From: Pagrus major
Lineage: Eukaryota > Chordata > Actinopteri > Spariformes > Sparidae
Direction of reading: 5' to 3'
Assembly (NCBI RefSeq): GCF_040436345.1
Contig: NC_133221.1
Location: forward strand, 20,767,165 to 20,831,164
Length of the DNA: 64,000 nucleotides
In this document: positions 23,101 to 35,870 of the stretch, piece by piece
Layout: every line of letters begins with the position of its first letter
How positions within the stretch are numbered: the first letter of the stretch is position 1
The notes under the pieces: model-generated
What the model was told of the DNA's origin: nothing
The model's input: the letters and a program-made list of their open reading frames with translations, nothing else
Database searches by the model: none
Translations under genes and position numbers: made by a program

Positions 23101-26100
23101 CTACATTTAGGAAAAAATCCTATCTTATATTGGGATAGGAATTTGTCAGAACTGTCCTAACTGAGGAATTTCCTAAGTTAGGAATTCTAAGTGGGAATGT
23201 CATAGACCCTGTCCTAAATTGAAAGTAACTGCCACAAACTGTTGTACGGTCTGTATGGAAACAACAATGAAGATAGAGAGCAACATGAGCACCGAGGCAA
23301 GCCGGCTCTTAGCTCATCAAATAAAAAGTAAGTCTGCGTCGCGTATGATTTCTCAAATTGTAGATTCCTCTCAAAATTTAACATCAGACCCTGCTATCAT
23401 TAATGATACATTTTCAGCTTATATATTCAGCTTATAATATCCTGAATTTCCACTGTTACCACCCAAATCCAGTATGGATACTCTTCTCGAGACTCTTCCT
23501 AGGCTTAAAGGGCTTATCTCATGTTTATATAATCAAATACTATCTTTTAAAGACCACCCTCTTAACAATATTAAATGCGTCTGGGAGAAAGAGTTAGGTA
23601 TGGAGTTTGATGGGGACTGGTGGGAGAGGGCTACTGCATGTGTCAACTCCTCTTCCTCCTGGGCCCGACTGAGTCTAATCCAATTCAAGGTTCTGCAACG
23701 ACTCCATCTCTCTAAATCTAAACTGTCAAAAATGTATTCTGAAGTGGATAATAAATGTGCCCGCTGTGCACAATCCGCAGCTGATCTAACACACATGTTT
23801 TGGTCATGCTCTAAATTGATAAGCTTCTGGTCCTTTTATTTTGAAACAATCTCTGAAATCACTGGGGTGGAGGTCCTGCCGGGTGCAGGGATAGTATTTT
23901 TGGAACGCCTGATTCAGCTAAAAATTTGACATCTTGGCAGCTAAACATTATTGATTTCAGTTCCCTTCTTGGAATACTAATACTAAAAATAATACTTCTT
24001 TGGAAGTACTCTGCACCCCCTTCGTCATTTTCCCTTATAGAGGATATGATGATGTTCCTTAATTTAGAAAAAATTATATTTGCTCTTCGTGGATCAGCCT
24101 AAAAATTCTATTCCACCTGGCAGCCCCTCTTATCTTATTTTGACCGACTTACAGTGCTTCCCCATGATTAAGACCACTTATACCCTATACTTTATGAATT
24201 ATTCTGATGCTGTGCATCTGTGTGATCTGCTGGGCTTGCGGCATATGGAAGATTTTTTTCCTTTTTTTTTTTCTTCTCTCTCCAGTCATGAAAATGTGTG
24301 ACATATTACTGAATGTTTTATGTGAGGCTCCTTAACTTATGTTATGTGTATGTATATATGTACGTATGTATGTATGTAGGTAGGTATATATATGGGTATA
24401 TATGTACATAGCAGTACTATTGTGTATTTTATTTTATTTTATTTCTTCTTTTTTTTTGGCAATGGGTGACGGTGGGGTGGGTGAACTATCAAAAAATAAT
24501 GGAGGAACAACTATTTCTTTTCCTGTAATTTTTTTTATTCTGTACATATGTTGGTCTTCCCAATAAATATAAGTTAAAAAAAAAACAAAAAAAAAACAAA
24601 ACATGAACACCGAAATATTATGATTGAAATGCTACTCAAACCGTGGAGAAGCTAACACTGTTGTTAGTCTGTTGGAGAAGCTAATACTGTTGTTAGTCTG
24701 TTGGAGAAGCTAACACTGTTGTTAGTCTGTTGGAGAAGCTAACACTGTCGTTAGCCTGTTGGAGAAGCTAACACTGTCGTTAGCCTGTTGGAGAAGCTAA
24801 CACTGTCGTTAGTCTGTTGGAGAAGCTAACACTGTCGTTAGCCTGTACGTTGTAATTTCCTGACACAATTAATACCTCCAAGTCATCGAAGCTAAAATAT
24901 AATGCCTGTTTATTCATGTCCAGTATAGGAAGCTAGCTAGCCAGAGACAAGTAAAGTGAGACAGCTGTTGTCATGGGTACAGGCAGTCTCCTGTACATTT
25001 CTAAACACAGATTGACGCTGATTGAAATATCAAGTTTACAGTTTTAGATAGGATCTCTTAAGTTGTAAGATCAGCTATGAGTTTAGGAACTGATACTAGT
25101 AGGAAGTAAGGACTTTTTCTTTTTTTGACACCTAGGAAAGGAAAAGCAGTTGACTGAGGGTCTTACCTCTGTGGCCACGCGCGTTCTTCACCACCACGGG
25201 GTAGCCCAGTGGCTCTGCCTCATCGATCATCTTACGGAAGTTGTCATGCCCTCCTGGGAAACGCCCGTGAACACAAACACAAAGCAGACAGAGAGAAACA
25301 CAGAGAGAGAGGTGTAAAATATATTAAAAAATTGTCCTTGTTTTGATTGCAATGTTCACACATGACAGCCAACTGAGCAGGGTGGGGGGAGGGGATGAAG
25401 CCCGTTGCTATGGCAACAGAAGTGACTCAAAACAGCGAGGCAGCGGGAGTGTTGTCCTGAGCTTTTACTTATTTTGCTGCTTGATTCATGAGATTGGAAC
25501 TGAGCAGTCAGTGAAGGAGGCATTAATGTGAAGCAGCTGACCATATCTGACATTGATTCAGGAGCTGGCAGCTTGTAGCGACAGCTGAGCTTCAGCTCTC
25601 TCTGCTTTGGCTTGAGAAGTGACTGAAAAATGTGTCAAAAAGATTGAGAAAATGGGAGGTGTTAATAACTTCTTTCCCCTCGCTCTCTCCATTTCCACTT
25701 CTCCGTCTCCCTCTCCATCTTTGTGTTTCTGTCTGGTCTTATCTGGCATTGAGTCAAGGGAACAGATGTGAGCTCAATGTCACACAGTTTTTCCAGATGC
25801 ACGATTCACATGTGATTTCAGTGAGAGGGAGAAAGAACAGAGGTAGCAGAGGAGGGGAGAGAGAGAGCGGACTGCAAATGTGGGTCCAACCATGTCATAA
25901 GCTGCTGAGGTTGAGAACAGGAGGGAGGCATCTTTTATTTTGAAAAATCATGAGGAGGGCATGGGGTGGGGCGTTGGGAGGAGGGTGGGGGTGGTGGTTG
26001 GGGGTTGTGTTACATAAGCTCTCCAGCCGCTCTGCATGCATTGCCTGGCCTACTGTGCAGAGAGACGAATGGAATGTAGGCCAAACACCCCCTCCTCTCT

Positions 26101-29100
26101 CTTCTTTCTTTCTTTCTTTCCCTCTGTCTGTATCCTTCTCTTTCTGCTCTCACAAACACCACAGCACTGTGGATTTTTGGAAAACAGGAAGAAATGTGCA
26201 GCGTTGTTTGTCAGCCCTTTGTTTTGTCTTTGACTACAATCAACCACAACAAATAAAAACAGCAGCCTGGCATGTTTTGTGAGGGCCGTATCCACATGTG
26301 TCGTGCCTTCATCAACAGTTAAAAAACCACTGGTGTTTGAGAAATTGTGAAAATGATAAATATATGTGGTTAAGTGGACAGCTATGAGGATTTGACCTGG
26401 TATGTAAATGGGATTTTTTTCTGTGCTGTTTGAGTAACCGCAGTGGACTAGCAATCTGCTGACTGATGATTTATTATTCTGTGATACAGACACATGTGGA
26501 GTAAAGCCTCTGATGCAACTAATGTGACTGAAATGTCACCTGACACAGCAGTGCTGGTGTTTATCCTAATATCCACTTACCATATAATGTGTTTATACAT
26601 ACTTAAAGATAATATTCACATCTAGTTTTTGTTGTGCTCATGTTCACTTAATTTGACTAAAACATTAAAGGTCATATCAATGACCTATGCGGCAAGAGCC
26701 GTCTGTAAAAGTTTTATCAAACGAAAAACATGATGGAAGCAATTCATTAAGAAACTGATGAAGAATCTAGGTTGACTGGTTCTGTGGGACTTCCTAAGAG
26801 GAAATTGTCCAGCGGGTGCTGTGATGGACAAGTCTATTAGAGCTAGGGTGTTTATTAATTTGTGCATTTGTGTGTAACACTTCTATTATGTACTCTGCTC
26901 TGGGAATTACAGTATGCTCAGAGCCCTGCATGAGAAACAGTGCAGTGGCATCTTTCAACACAAGGCCGGTACTTGTCCACAGACTTGGAAGCAGATACAT
27001 TAATAAAGCTATCTGCGTCACTCATCAACTGACTTGCTGGTTATAGTCATGGAGAAACACACGGCTTCAGACGTCTTAGTTACAGCAAGACGGTGCTAAA
27101 ATGGCTAAGACTAATGCTTATTTTCATTGTTGATTCATCTGTTGATTATTTTCTAAATGAAATGATTAGTTGTTTGGTCTATGATGTTAGAAAATGATGA
27201 AAGATATTTGGTTTTCTGCCATAGAGAAGTATGGACTCCAGTAAATATTCACATTTAAGAAGCTGGAACTTTTTTCTTAATAAAATTACCCAAAGCAATT
27301 AATGCAATTCACTTAATAGTTGACAATCAATTCATTTTACCAGCTCTTAGTGCTACCACAACTCACTGAAAAAGATGAACGTCACGTATTGATTTACCGT
27401 AGGAGAAGGTGTCAGGAAGAGGCACCCCGTGACCGGCCAGCTCCTGAAAGGTCCAGAACTTGTTGACACAGTTGAGTATGGCCTGGGGCCGGTTGATCAG
27501 CCGACAGCCCATCTTCTCAAGATGGCGCAGCACAGTGATGTCACTGTCTGACTGCACCCAGGGCGTGGGCACCCGTACCACCACCACCTGTGGATAAGAT
27601 GTCACCAATTCCTGCTCCACTCGCAGACCTGGAGGGTGATGTGATGAGGGGGCGTGATTGGAGAACAGAGAGAAGAAACAAGATGGTCATCATTAAACAA
27701 AAATCCTTTGTCAGTCTGTGAAACGAAAAAACGTTCTTTTTGTCATTCTTTATTGCTACCATTACACCCTAAAAATCCTATTTCCAGTAGCTGGAAAAAT
27801 TGTGTTTGGTGAGATTTCCTCTACTGGTGGAAAAGATGACTCGTCTTATGGAGGCTGTTTGTGGACACTGCACTGGCTCTGACCGAGAGTTGGCTGGGTG
27901 ACAAGACCATGCAGAGGCAGCCAGCTCCAAGGCTGGTGCTGTTAAGCCATGAATTTGGAACCTGCCTTATTTACATGCTGCCCATATCAATATACAGTAC
28001 TCCCCTGCAGTGCTGCCAGCTCGTGTGTCTTTTGGACCAATACTGTCTTCTCCTTTGGCTGAGGAAGGGATATTCTTGCTGATACACTACTTTGTCTCAA
28101 TGTAGGGCAGTGGGGTAGGGAGTGAGGTCTGAAACCCCAAGGGTGCATAATTGAATTTAATCACACACGAACACACATGAGGGAGAAAAGCATGATTAAA
28201 AACACTGTATTGTATCCAATGAAATATTTGTTTGGTTCAAGTCGTTGTCCCTTAAATTAAATCGTAAAAAATATCTCATTTAAAAAAATTATGTTTTGTT
28301 TTATAGAAATTCAAACTGACATCGCTTTTCAATGTCTCAGCCTGACACCACTTTTATTATGTAAATGTGAGTGAAGGAAATACAACAGGCTAACTGAACA
28401 CATCTGAATAGGTCACTGATCAGCCATTTCAATTCAGCACAGCATGAACAAGCCATGGAAAACAGGGGAGACTTGACAAAGAGAAGCTTGTAGAGTATAA
28501 AGCCGGCGTGACTTAGTATACTGTAACTTTTCTACTCTCAGTCCAATAACAGCTATCTGGAATAAGAGTTTGCTATTGGCTTGAGAGTTGCTAAACACAG
28601 ATGGCAAATTCACCAAAAGATTTGGCAGCATTCTACCGGTGACTACTTTGTCACCCTGGATGAGAAAAGGAAACAGAGACAGACTGTGAGATTTTTGAGC
28701 AGGCGATGCGACCCAACAGCTCATCAGAAAGAACAGATTGGGTGAAAAACTAAAAAAAAACCTCAGTGTACGTGTGCACATATATGAGCACATATAAGAC
28801 CTGTAGAGACCCATTTGTCACTGGCACAGCACTTCACCTCTACAGTGACCTGATTTTCAGCCATCTTAGAATCTGCAGGCTCACAATAGTGACAGCGCCA
28901 CTGGCTGACATCATGAGGGGTCACGAGAAGCTAGATGGTTGCTGCATACATAATAACATCAGACAGCTAGCTTTTGGTGTGCCGGCGGATGCACAGTACA
29001 ACAAGCGCACACTATGGGTGGGACCAACATTTGTCATTCTGTGGACAGACAGGTAGATAGGGGTACATAAGAGAGAGCAGCTGACAGACAAGGTCGGGAT

Positions 29101-32100
29101 GTCTTGTAGCCTTAACACAGAGGAATGGAGGGAGGGGAGAGAGAAATGGAGGCACGTGAAAAAAAGGGGTTTGAAGCCATGAAAAGGCTGCCACCCCTCC
29201 TATTTTCTCCTCCTCCTGCTCACAATCTCACTGTAGAAGCAGGAGGATTCACTGTCTCTCCAGCCCTATTGAACACTCTCACACACTGCTCTGATTGTGC
29301 AGCTAGAAAGCAGTGAGAGTGGTGTTACAGTGGGAAGTGTCAGGGGATGTGGTCTCATGCTTTTTGACAGACAGTATTCACTGGTGCTCGTCTCCATCTC
29401 CAGGGGAACCAAACAGAGACCAATGAGGCAGCCAGATGAATCAGTGGTATTCATTTGTGCAAGTGTGCACAGCGCTGCCCGTCATGTGACCGTTGCAAAA
29501 ACATTTAGAAAACCTCCTGATTATTTTGGTGTATAACAAAGGCAACATTGGTTTTGTATTGTGATCGTGTCTACATTTAGTGTGGGTGGGACCTGTTTAT
29601 GGTTACAACTCACCTCTACGACAGTGTGTAATATTTTTATGGTTCAATGGACTGTACATGCGCGTCCCATTTTCAATCTGCCTGACAAAGCTAACAAGCA
29701 TAACAGGCATTCTGTGCATACCGCTGCAACGTCACAAAGCAGGCGATGCCGACAAACGCTGTGCCAATGTTTGGCTACTGGGTCCTGCCAGTCCGGAATG
29801 CAGTCTAAGTCTGGGTCAGGGGGTATCCTGTCTAAATTAGCCTGATGGGGCAGCCGGATTGCCCACTGTTTCTTCTGGTTCGTTATGGTCTTCAGTGGTC
29901 TATTTACATATCTGTCATCAGTGACACACAAAACATGTACTGTAGGCCTACTGAGAGGCCAAGCAAAAAAATAAATCTTTTGTTCATCGAGCACAGAGGC
30001 CATGAAAACCTGCATATCATCGGTGAGTTAGCCTGTTTGTCGTACAGCTGATAGCTACTCTGACATTTACAGTACTTTCACTAACAGGAATCTGAAATAC
30101 AGTCCCCAGTAATACAGAAAGACTTCCCATGCCTAAACCAGACAAAAAAAGTATTCTGTGGCTTTGAACTATTCAATCTTGGAATTCTTCAGTGGCGGTT
30201 TAATGTGTTTGTTGAGCTGTTTGCATGGTCATAAGATGATGCTTTAATATGGTGACACCCAATTATGTAATGTAAACTGATATAGCTCTGGAAACTATAA
30301 ATGTGTTTATGAAGATTTTTAAAATATCGTTTTTCTTCACCATCACAGTTCACATGTGAACATCAGTTTGTTTATTTAAAGGTGCAATGTGTAAGAATTG
30401 GCCATCTGGCAAATTCATACTCCAAAAAAATAGGGGGCGGCATATGACCAAATCAAACAATATGTGCTGCAAACTGTACCTGCCTTTAGCAGGTTAGCTC
30501 AGTTAGCTGTGCAACTAGCCATTTAGACTGGGAGCTCGAGGACCAGGGGAGTGTTGGTGTTCACACCGCTAGTACAGGGGCTTTGGACCAGGACCAGCCG
30601 GGGCTAGCTGGTCAGCATGCTAACTTCAGTAGATATCTCTGAAACACAGTATATAGGCATCATAATGTTAAATTTGCTATTTATTCACATTGTCGGGTAG
30701 ATAATAACTTTAACTAGTTATTTGCATGCACAGCACTATCACAAATGACTCCAACATACATTTTAATATATATTCATATATATATATATATACACTGGAT
30801 GCAAATACTTTTATGCATACAATAAATTATGTTACTATGAATACATATTGGTGATGTAGCTTGTTATTATCCGTTTTGTTGTAGGGACTGGAGGAGAAAG
30901 TACTTGGGTATAGTGGCTGAATGAGTGAGTCTACACCCTCTCTTGCCAAACTGTCTAACCTGTTAGAGAGTGGCTTCTCTTGAAAGGTGTACATCAATCT
31001 TGTCTGACAGAAAAACCACAAGCACACAAAAGAGAAAAACAGCTTGGGGTTACTTACAGCCTATCCCAGCCACATTTTTTACCAATGATGCAACAACATT
31101 CGGCATCAGAAAATATAAAAGTTTATAGTCCAGCAATCATGGAGCAGACACTGTTAACTATGCAAACTACAAACGCAAGTGTTTATTTGCAGTATGACCA
31201 TATATATGTAAAGAAGGGCCAGACATTCACAGCAACATAGCAACATATTTGATATGGAAAGATGTGTCAGCCACTTGTAAGGATCTTCTTATATAAGAAT
31301 AGTGTTTTCAGTTACAACAGTAACAGTAAGAATGCAATTTCAGGGTGTGTTGGTCAGTGTTGCTCCAAATTGAAGTATTAGCTCTCTGTCTGTTGGCACA
31401 ACTTAAAATACACTAAAAATACTTACAATTCAGTGTGTGACAATAGGCTGGGGTGCCTTGTGTTGAATATGTACATCAGAGCAAAAAATATGTACATTAC
31501 TATGTGGGTAAAATAAGATGTAATATTGTTACGTGTGGTTAATCTAGTTATACACACACAAAAACACACAAGCAGCAAGTACTGAGCCTCTTTCTCACCA
31601 CCAATAAAATGCAAATATACCTGTTCAGGCTGCTTGTGATAATTTAGATACTGTACAAGCTGTTGGGACTGTGGCATGCAAACAGGTCACCACCCAAAAA
31701 CACTGTGTACACTTTTTATATCCTAAAACTTAACATATACTGTATTTTTCTAAGCAATTATAAAATCCAACTTTTTTTATTGATTTTGCAACAAAAATCC
31801 TGAAGTACGGGGTAAGTAACAGCAACAGTGGGATAAGTTAGTGCTGCAATGTGGATTTTAATCAAATTAAAAGCAATGCCACACAGTTGATCATCATATA
31901 ATCTCATTTCTCAAAAAATGCGGAGTCTGTACTTCATAATTAACCGAAAATGGATCGGCATTAAATCTACAGTATCTCAACCCTGTGTGTTCATGCTGAT
32001 GAACACTCACATGTCTGGGGGCAAATTAATGTTCCATCATCCTGTTCACTGACATAGGAGTGTTGCATTTATCATGTTTGGGGTAAAAGTGTGCCCACTG

Positions 32101-34925
32101 GCAGGCACAAGGATCACATGATCAAACATCAATTCATATCCGGTCTCTGTTTAAATGTCTCGCAGCAGACATCATGGGGTGTGAAATGCCTCTAGCTGAA
32201 TGCTGGGTTTAGCTGTCTTATGTGAGAGGCCATCATGGTCATTAATGCATGTGTGCGTGCACATGTGTGTGTACTCATCTCTTTTCCTGGGGCCACATTG
32301 AACCCATTAACTTTAGTGTGAAATGTGGACCTCAACCTCACTTGAGATCACACATGTGAGCCAAGAGTATGAGGAGCCTTTGAAATAGCAAGCTGTAAAG
32401 GTGTTATCAGTTTTAGGATTACCTTAACAAATACTACATGGTCAATAATGTATTTTGGTTTAGGTTGTTAATGTAGCATCTACCACTAGTGGAAAGCTTA
32501 TCTTTGAATTAGTCCTGATAACAGAGTTGCCTTTTTATGTGTTTCCCAATACCATGTATTCATTATGACACCAAGCTTGTTAATTAATAATAAATTATCT
32601 TTAAAGGGTAAAAGACAAATGGCAATAGTGGTGAGTGACCACAAAGGCGTTATTGATCACATGATGGTGAACGCATGTCTCCAATGCAGAAACAATGACA
32701 ACTGTGAGTGTCACTCACTGATCATGACTCAGTCGCTGCACATGAAGTTGCATCTCCTTGAGGTATATCAAATTCCAGAACTGTCTTAACTTGTTGTGTT
32801 GCCTCCGTTAGAGTGCACTAATGCAAATCAACATGAAGATTCAAACAGCCTGCATATTACACCAGATAAGCAACTTTATTTTCATTGAAGACGATGCAGT
32901 CAAGCTGCCAATTCTACAGGTTCTGTAGCCTGTGGTGTTTTTCGTATGTACATAAATGCTGCATGCAGTGCCAGGTGCATAGGACCGGTATGCACCTCAC
33001 GACCCCCAGACAGAGTATGAACTCTATGGCTTCCGCTGTAGCAAGCCTACAGCGTGTCCAATCTGCTCACTGGCTGTTAATCTGTGATGTCAAGCCAAGG
33101 CTCAGAAGACATTTACTGTATGCAGACTTGGGGCCAGCATGGATTACAGGTAATGCTAACTGCTCCTGCTCCAGTTGTGTGTATATTGCTAAGCTACAGG
33201 TCTAGACAGCTGTCCAACTTCCTGTCCTGGTTAGACAATACGCACTCATTTTCAGGGTGTCTTCTAGATGTATTCAGTATTTTATGATATCTACAGATTG
33301 GCCTATTGTTTGGTTGAAATTATCTAGCCAAAACTGCATTTTAATGTACTTTTCATGTGGTAGGTATTCTGCTTAAATGAGACAAATAGCCAATTCTAGG
33401 ATTTGTGTATGTTCACAAATATTCCTTTTGTTGTACTAATGTATGTGGAATACAAGTAATTTGAATACTCCTTTGTTGGCATTTGAACCCCCATGTTGAG
33501 TATAAAGGTTTGCCATGACTGAGCTGTACAGTAGACCTGATGTAACAGTATGTAGTCTGTGAGGGACCAATCTCACCCCTATTCATCCCACATCCTCTCC
33601 AAACTATTGAGCCTGTGCCAACGCCAGCCTACACCGCTTATGTGTTAATTGAGACCTACACGCCTCTCATCTGGTGACACGGCCCCACATCACACCGCCT
33701 TGACGAATTCCATGTGTGTCTGTTTGCTGAGTTCCTCCTGTTACAATCACTTTATCAAGGCCTCCTGAGTCAATACTGTAAAATGTTGTTATTTCAGAAC
33801 AAGCAGAGTACAAACAATGTGTTCTGGACAAAGCAGTACCAAAATAACACCAACAAATTGCCTGAAGATAGTCATCATGATATGTTGTTGATAGCATAGA
33901 TACAGAAAACAGAAAACCTGACATAGGAGACTTGGGGATTAAGCTGAAACATGGTTAATTGTTTTTTTGGTTTTGATAATCAGTGGACTTTTTTGTAATT
34001 AATCATGTAATAACAATAAACAGAACTTGTTTATGGTTACAAAGATGCGATATTTAATTATGATTTTCCTTCATTTAACCTGAATATTTAATTTTTGGGG
34101 TTGCTGGTATCAATTTTAAGATATCACTCTAGTTGCTGGTTGCATCTAATGAACATGAAATCCTTTGAGATTTTCTAGAGAAAATATTTAGGTGATCAAA
34201 CTCGACCTGTGCACTTGCGACCCTTTCTGTATGTTTACATGTTTACATGTCTTTTTCTCCGGCCTGTTTCTAAAGGCAATCTGCCTTTCCTGCCTGAAAA
34301 ACTCGGGCTAACATATGAGAGAATATCATAAAACCTACAACTAGAACCTTCGAGCGACGCAATGTGCATCAGTTCAGTTTGCCCACAAATGCCTGTGATT
34401 TGATGTGGACGCTGCAACATTAGAAACGATTTCCCCGTTGCTCTGGTGATTAATTAAACCTTTCAATAAACGACATTGCAGCGTATTCAGGGAAATGAAA
34501 CCAAGCATCATCGCTCCCCTCGGTCTGGAGGCAGTCTAGCTGGAAAGTGGGTTAGGCGGTCACTGCTGTGGTACACTTCGCTTTCTTGCTAGCAGGCAGA
34601 CCGGGCTAGCCCTCGACTTGCTTTACGGCAGTGCAGCCCCCCTAAACAATGACCACCTGCTATTCACTATTCATCTAAAATAATCCAAGTTACACTGCAC
34701 CATTCACTTAACACACTTTACGACCACATATCGGCTGCTTTGAGTAATTGTTTGATACTTGCCTAATTGTCCCTCGCTGATGGTAAGCACGATTTGATCC
34801 ATGAGAAGCGAGCGGAATTCCACATCCTCGTCGGCGCAGCGCTCCTTCAGTGCCCGGAGGATCTGAAGTTGAGGATATTCCTGGCTGATACGCCGGTCGG
34901 TCACGAACCAAACCCGTGAACACAT
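20141..34925 (-). CDS. rimkla: N-acetylaspartylglutamate synthase A (RimK-like family member A)
   Basis: Five coding exons on the minus strand (34763-34925, 27398-27628, 25167-25253, 21585-21788, 20141-20661) join in consistent phase to 401 residues; human RIMKLA is about 391. This ATP-grasp ligase joins N-acetylaspartate to glutamate, using ATP, to make the neuropeptide NAAG. Visible blocks are the N-terminal WFVTDRRIS, then [60 protein letters not shown] (ATP-grasp lysine and glycine loop), [19 protein letters not shown], and the metal-binding stretch [20 protein letters not shown]. The tail after residue about 310 is Ser/Pro/Glu-rich and poorly conserved, ending [11 protein letters not shown]. 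Some segments resemble RIMKLB, but the start ([20 protein letters not shown]), [11 protein letters not shown] and the location beside zmynd12 and foxj3 favour RIMKLA. Intron 1 uses a GC donor. Confidence 0.95.
20662..21584 (-). other. rimkla intron 4
   Basis: This 0.92-kb intron is AT-rich and shows no recognisable element. The donor is gtaggc and the acceptor ttgttag. Confidence 0.5.
23225..24602 (+). pseudogene. Broken L1-type LINE (ORF2 fragments) with A-rich tail
   Basis: Inside rimkla intron 3, antisense to the gene. Open stretches resemble fish L1 ORF2. [17 protein letters not shown] and [13 protein letters not shown] match the region before the reverse transcriptase. After a jump, [15 protein letters not shown] and [18 protein letters not shown] (a C-x2-C-x8-H-x4-C pattern) match the C-terminal end. 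The polymerase core between them is absent, so the copy is internally deleted and 5'-truncated, with stops and frame changes. It ends in an A-rich tail at about 24576-24602. Confidence 0.75.
24340..24400. repeat. TATG/TAGG microsatellite
   Basis: Repeated tatg and tagg units with TA dinucleotides lie in the 3' untranslated part of the broken LINE. Confidence 0.7.
24642..24844. repeat. 29-bp minisatellite, seven copies, each with an internal hairpin
   Basis: Seven units of exactly 29 bp (starts 24642, 24671, 24700, 24729, 24758, 24787, 24816) follow the pattern gttggagaagctaacactgt + cgttagcct. The differences are a few C/T changes. Each unit contains GCTAAC...GTTAGC, a 6-bp inverted repeat with a 6-base loop; units reading GTTAGT keep a G-U pair. 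The array starts 39 bp after the LINE A-tail, in rimkla intron 3. Confidence 0.95.
25254..27397 (-). other. rimkla intron 2
   Basis: This 2.1-kb intron has a short TTTC run near 26100-26120 and G-rich sequence at 25950-26005. Several chance frames are present, and no exon of another gene is seen. Confidence 0.5.
27629..34762 (-). other. rimkla intron 1 (7.1 kb, GC-AG)
   Basis: On the minus strand the donor is AG followed by gcaagt and the acceptor is ccctccag. The intron holds a repeat-like segment at about 30375-30650, a TA run at 30775-30792 and many chance open frames. No coding exon is identified in it. Confidence 0.7.
30375..30650. repeat. Interspersed repeat beginning ttaaaggtgcaatgtgtaag
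   Basis: The opening ttaaaggtgcaatgtgtaag and the following aattggccatctggcaaatt resemble a common teleost short repeat. The downstream part is GC-richer than the flanks (agctcgaggaccaggggag). The call is by recollection of the motif; the limits are approximate. Confidence 0.35.
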
Positions 34926-35870
34926 GTTTGGACGAGTGGATTCAAAAAGTTAGGGGGAAAAAATCCGTCTGAAAAACTGTGGGAGGCGGCAGGTGTGCGG
35001 TGGCAGCGAGTGGTCCGGGGGTCGGGCGGCAGTGTATTAGCACAGAGATGCTCACACAATGGAGACCTCGGCGGCTAACAGTACGAGCAGGCTGTGATGT
35101 GGCTAAAAACAGGACCACGGGTCAACCGTTGTCTGGACCTTAACGTAACAGCAAGGATGAATAATCTTCGTTATCACCTTTGTTTCCCTTCATTTGCAGC
35201 CATTTAGTCCTCCGGAGGCGCAGTTAGCAGTAACCAGACCGCGCGATTTCGACACAAGGGAGCTGAAAATAACGGTATATTTACCCGCAGAAACTTGTCT
35301 CTTTCAGCCGAGAGGCAGCTCGTGGCACTATTTGCCCGCCGGGGCGAACAAAGCTCAAGCTGTGCGCTTTATATCTCCCACCGGCCGACTCAAAACTACC
35401 AATAAAGTTTTCCCGCGATCGCAGCGGTTGTATGGCGTTGCAAACCGCAAGCTCGTCGGTTTGTCACAATGAACTAACGACAGCCCTCTCTGCTCCGTTT
35501 GGCTGCTATCCACACGGTGCTGGTGCTGAAAAGTGCACGCGCTTCGTTTACAACTCCACTTCTCCGCGTGCCCGTGCTCAGTCGACGGGGCCGCCCCAAA
35601 ATAGAAGGTTTGGAGGGGCGCTGACCAATCACGGCGCGTCCACCGTCTCGTCGTCCAAACAGAACGCGGGCGGTGTGGGCGAGCCGCGGCCGGCTTGACC
35701 AATGGAGGAGGTCTAAACGGAACGAGGGGCGGGGCCTGGGTGTGAATCTGTGCGTGGTGTCTGCAGTGCGCACGAGACCGCGCACTTTCCGAACCGGTTC
35801 AGACCAGACGGTGCGAGGGGGTTTGGCGAATATCGACAGTGCTGTCTCCATGCCGAAGTGGCAGGAGATG
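34926..35870. promoter_or_regulatory. CpG island promoter of rimkla
   Basis: From exon 1 to about 35.87 kb the sequence is GC-rich and dense in CpG, unlike its surroundings, as for a vertebrate CpG-island promoter. The rimkla transcription start should lie in the left part. The right part has two CCAAT boxes on the plus strand (35625-35629, 35699-35703) and a GC box (35726-35736), which may drive a divergent transcript. The open frames on both strands here come from the high GC content. Confidence 0.7.

Noticed and set aside
29644-30015. 123-codon minus-strand frame in rimkla intron 1
   Set aside because: No domain is recognised and no splice signals place it in rimkla or another transcript. 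It remains possible as an old repeat but cannot be supported.
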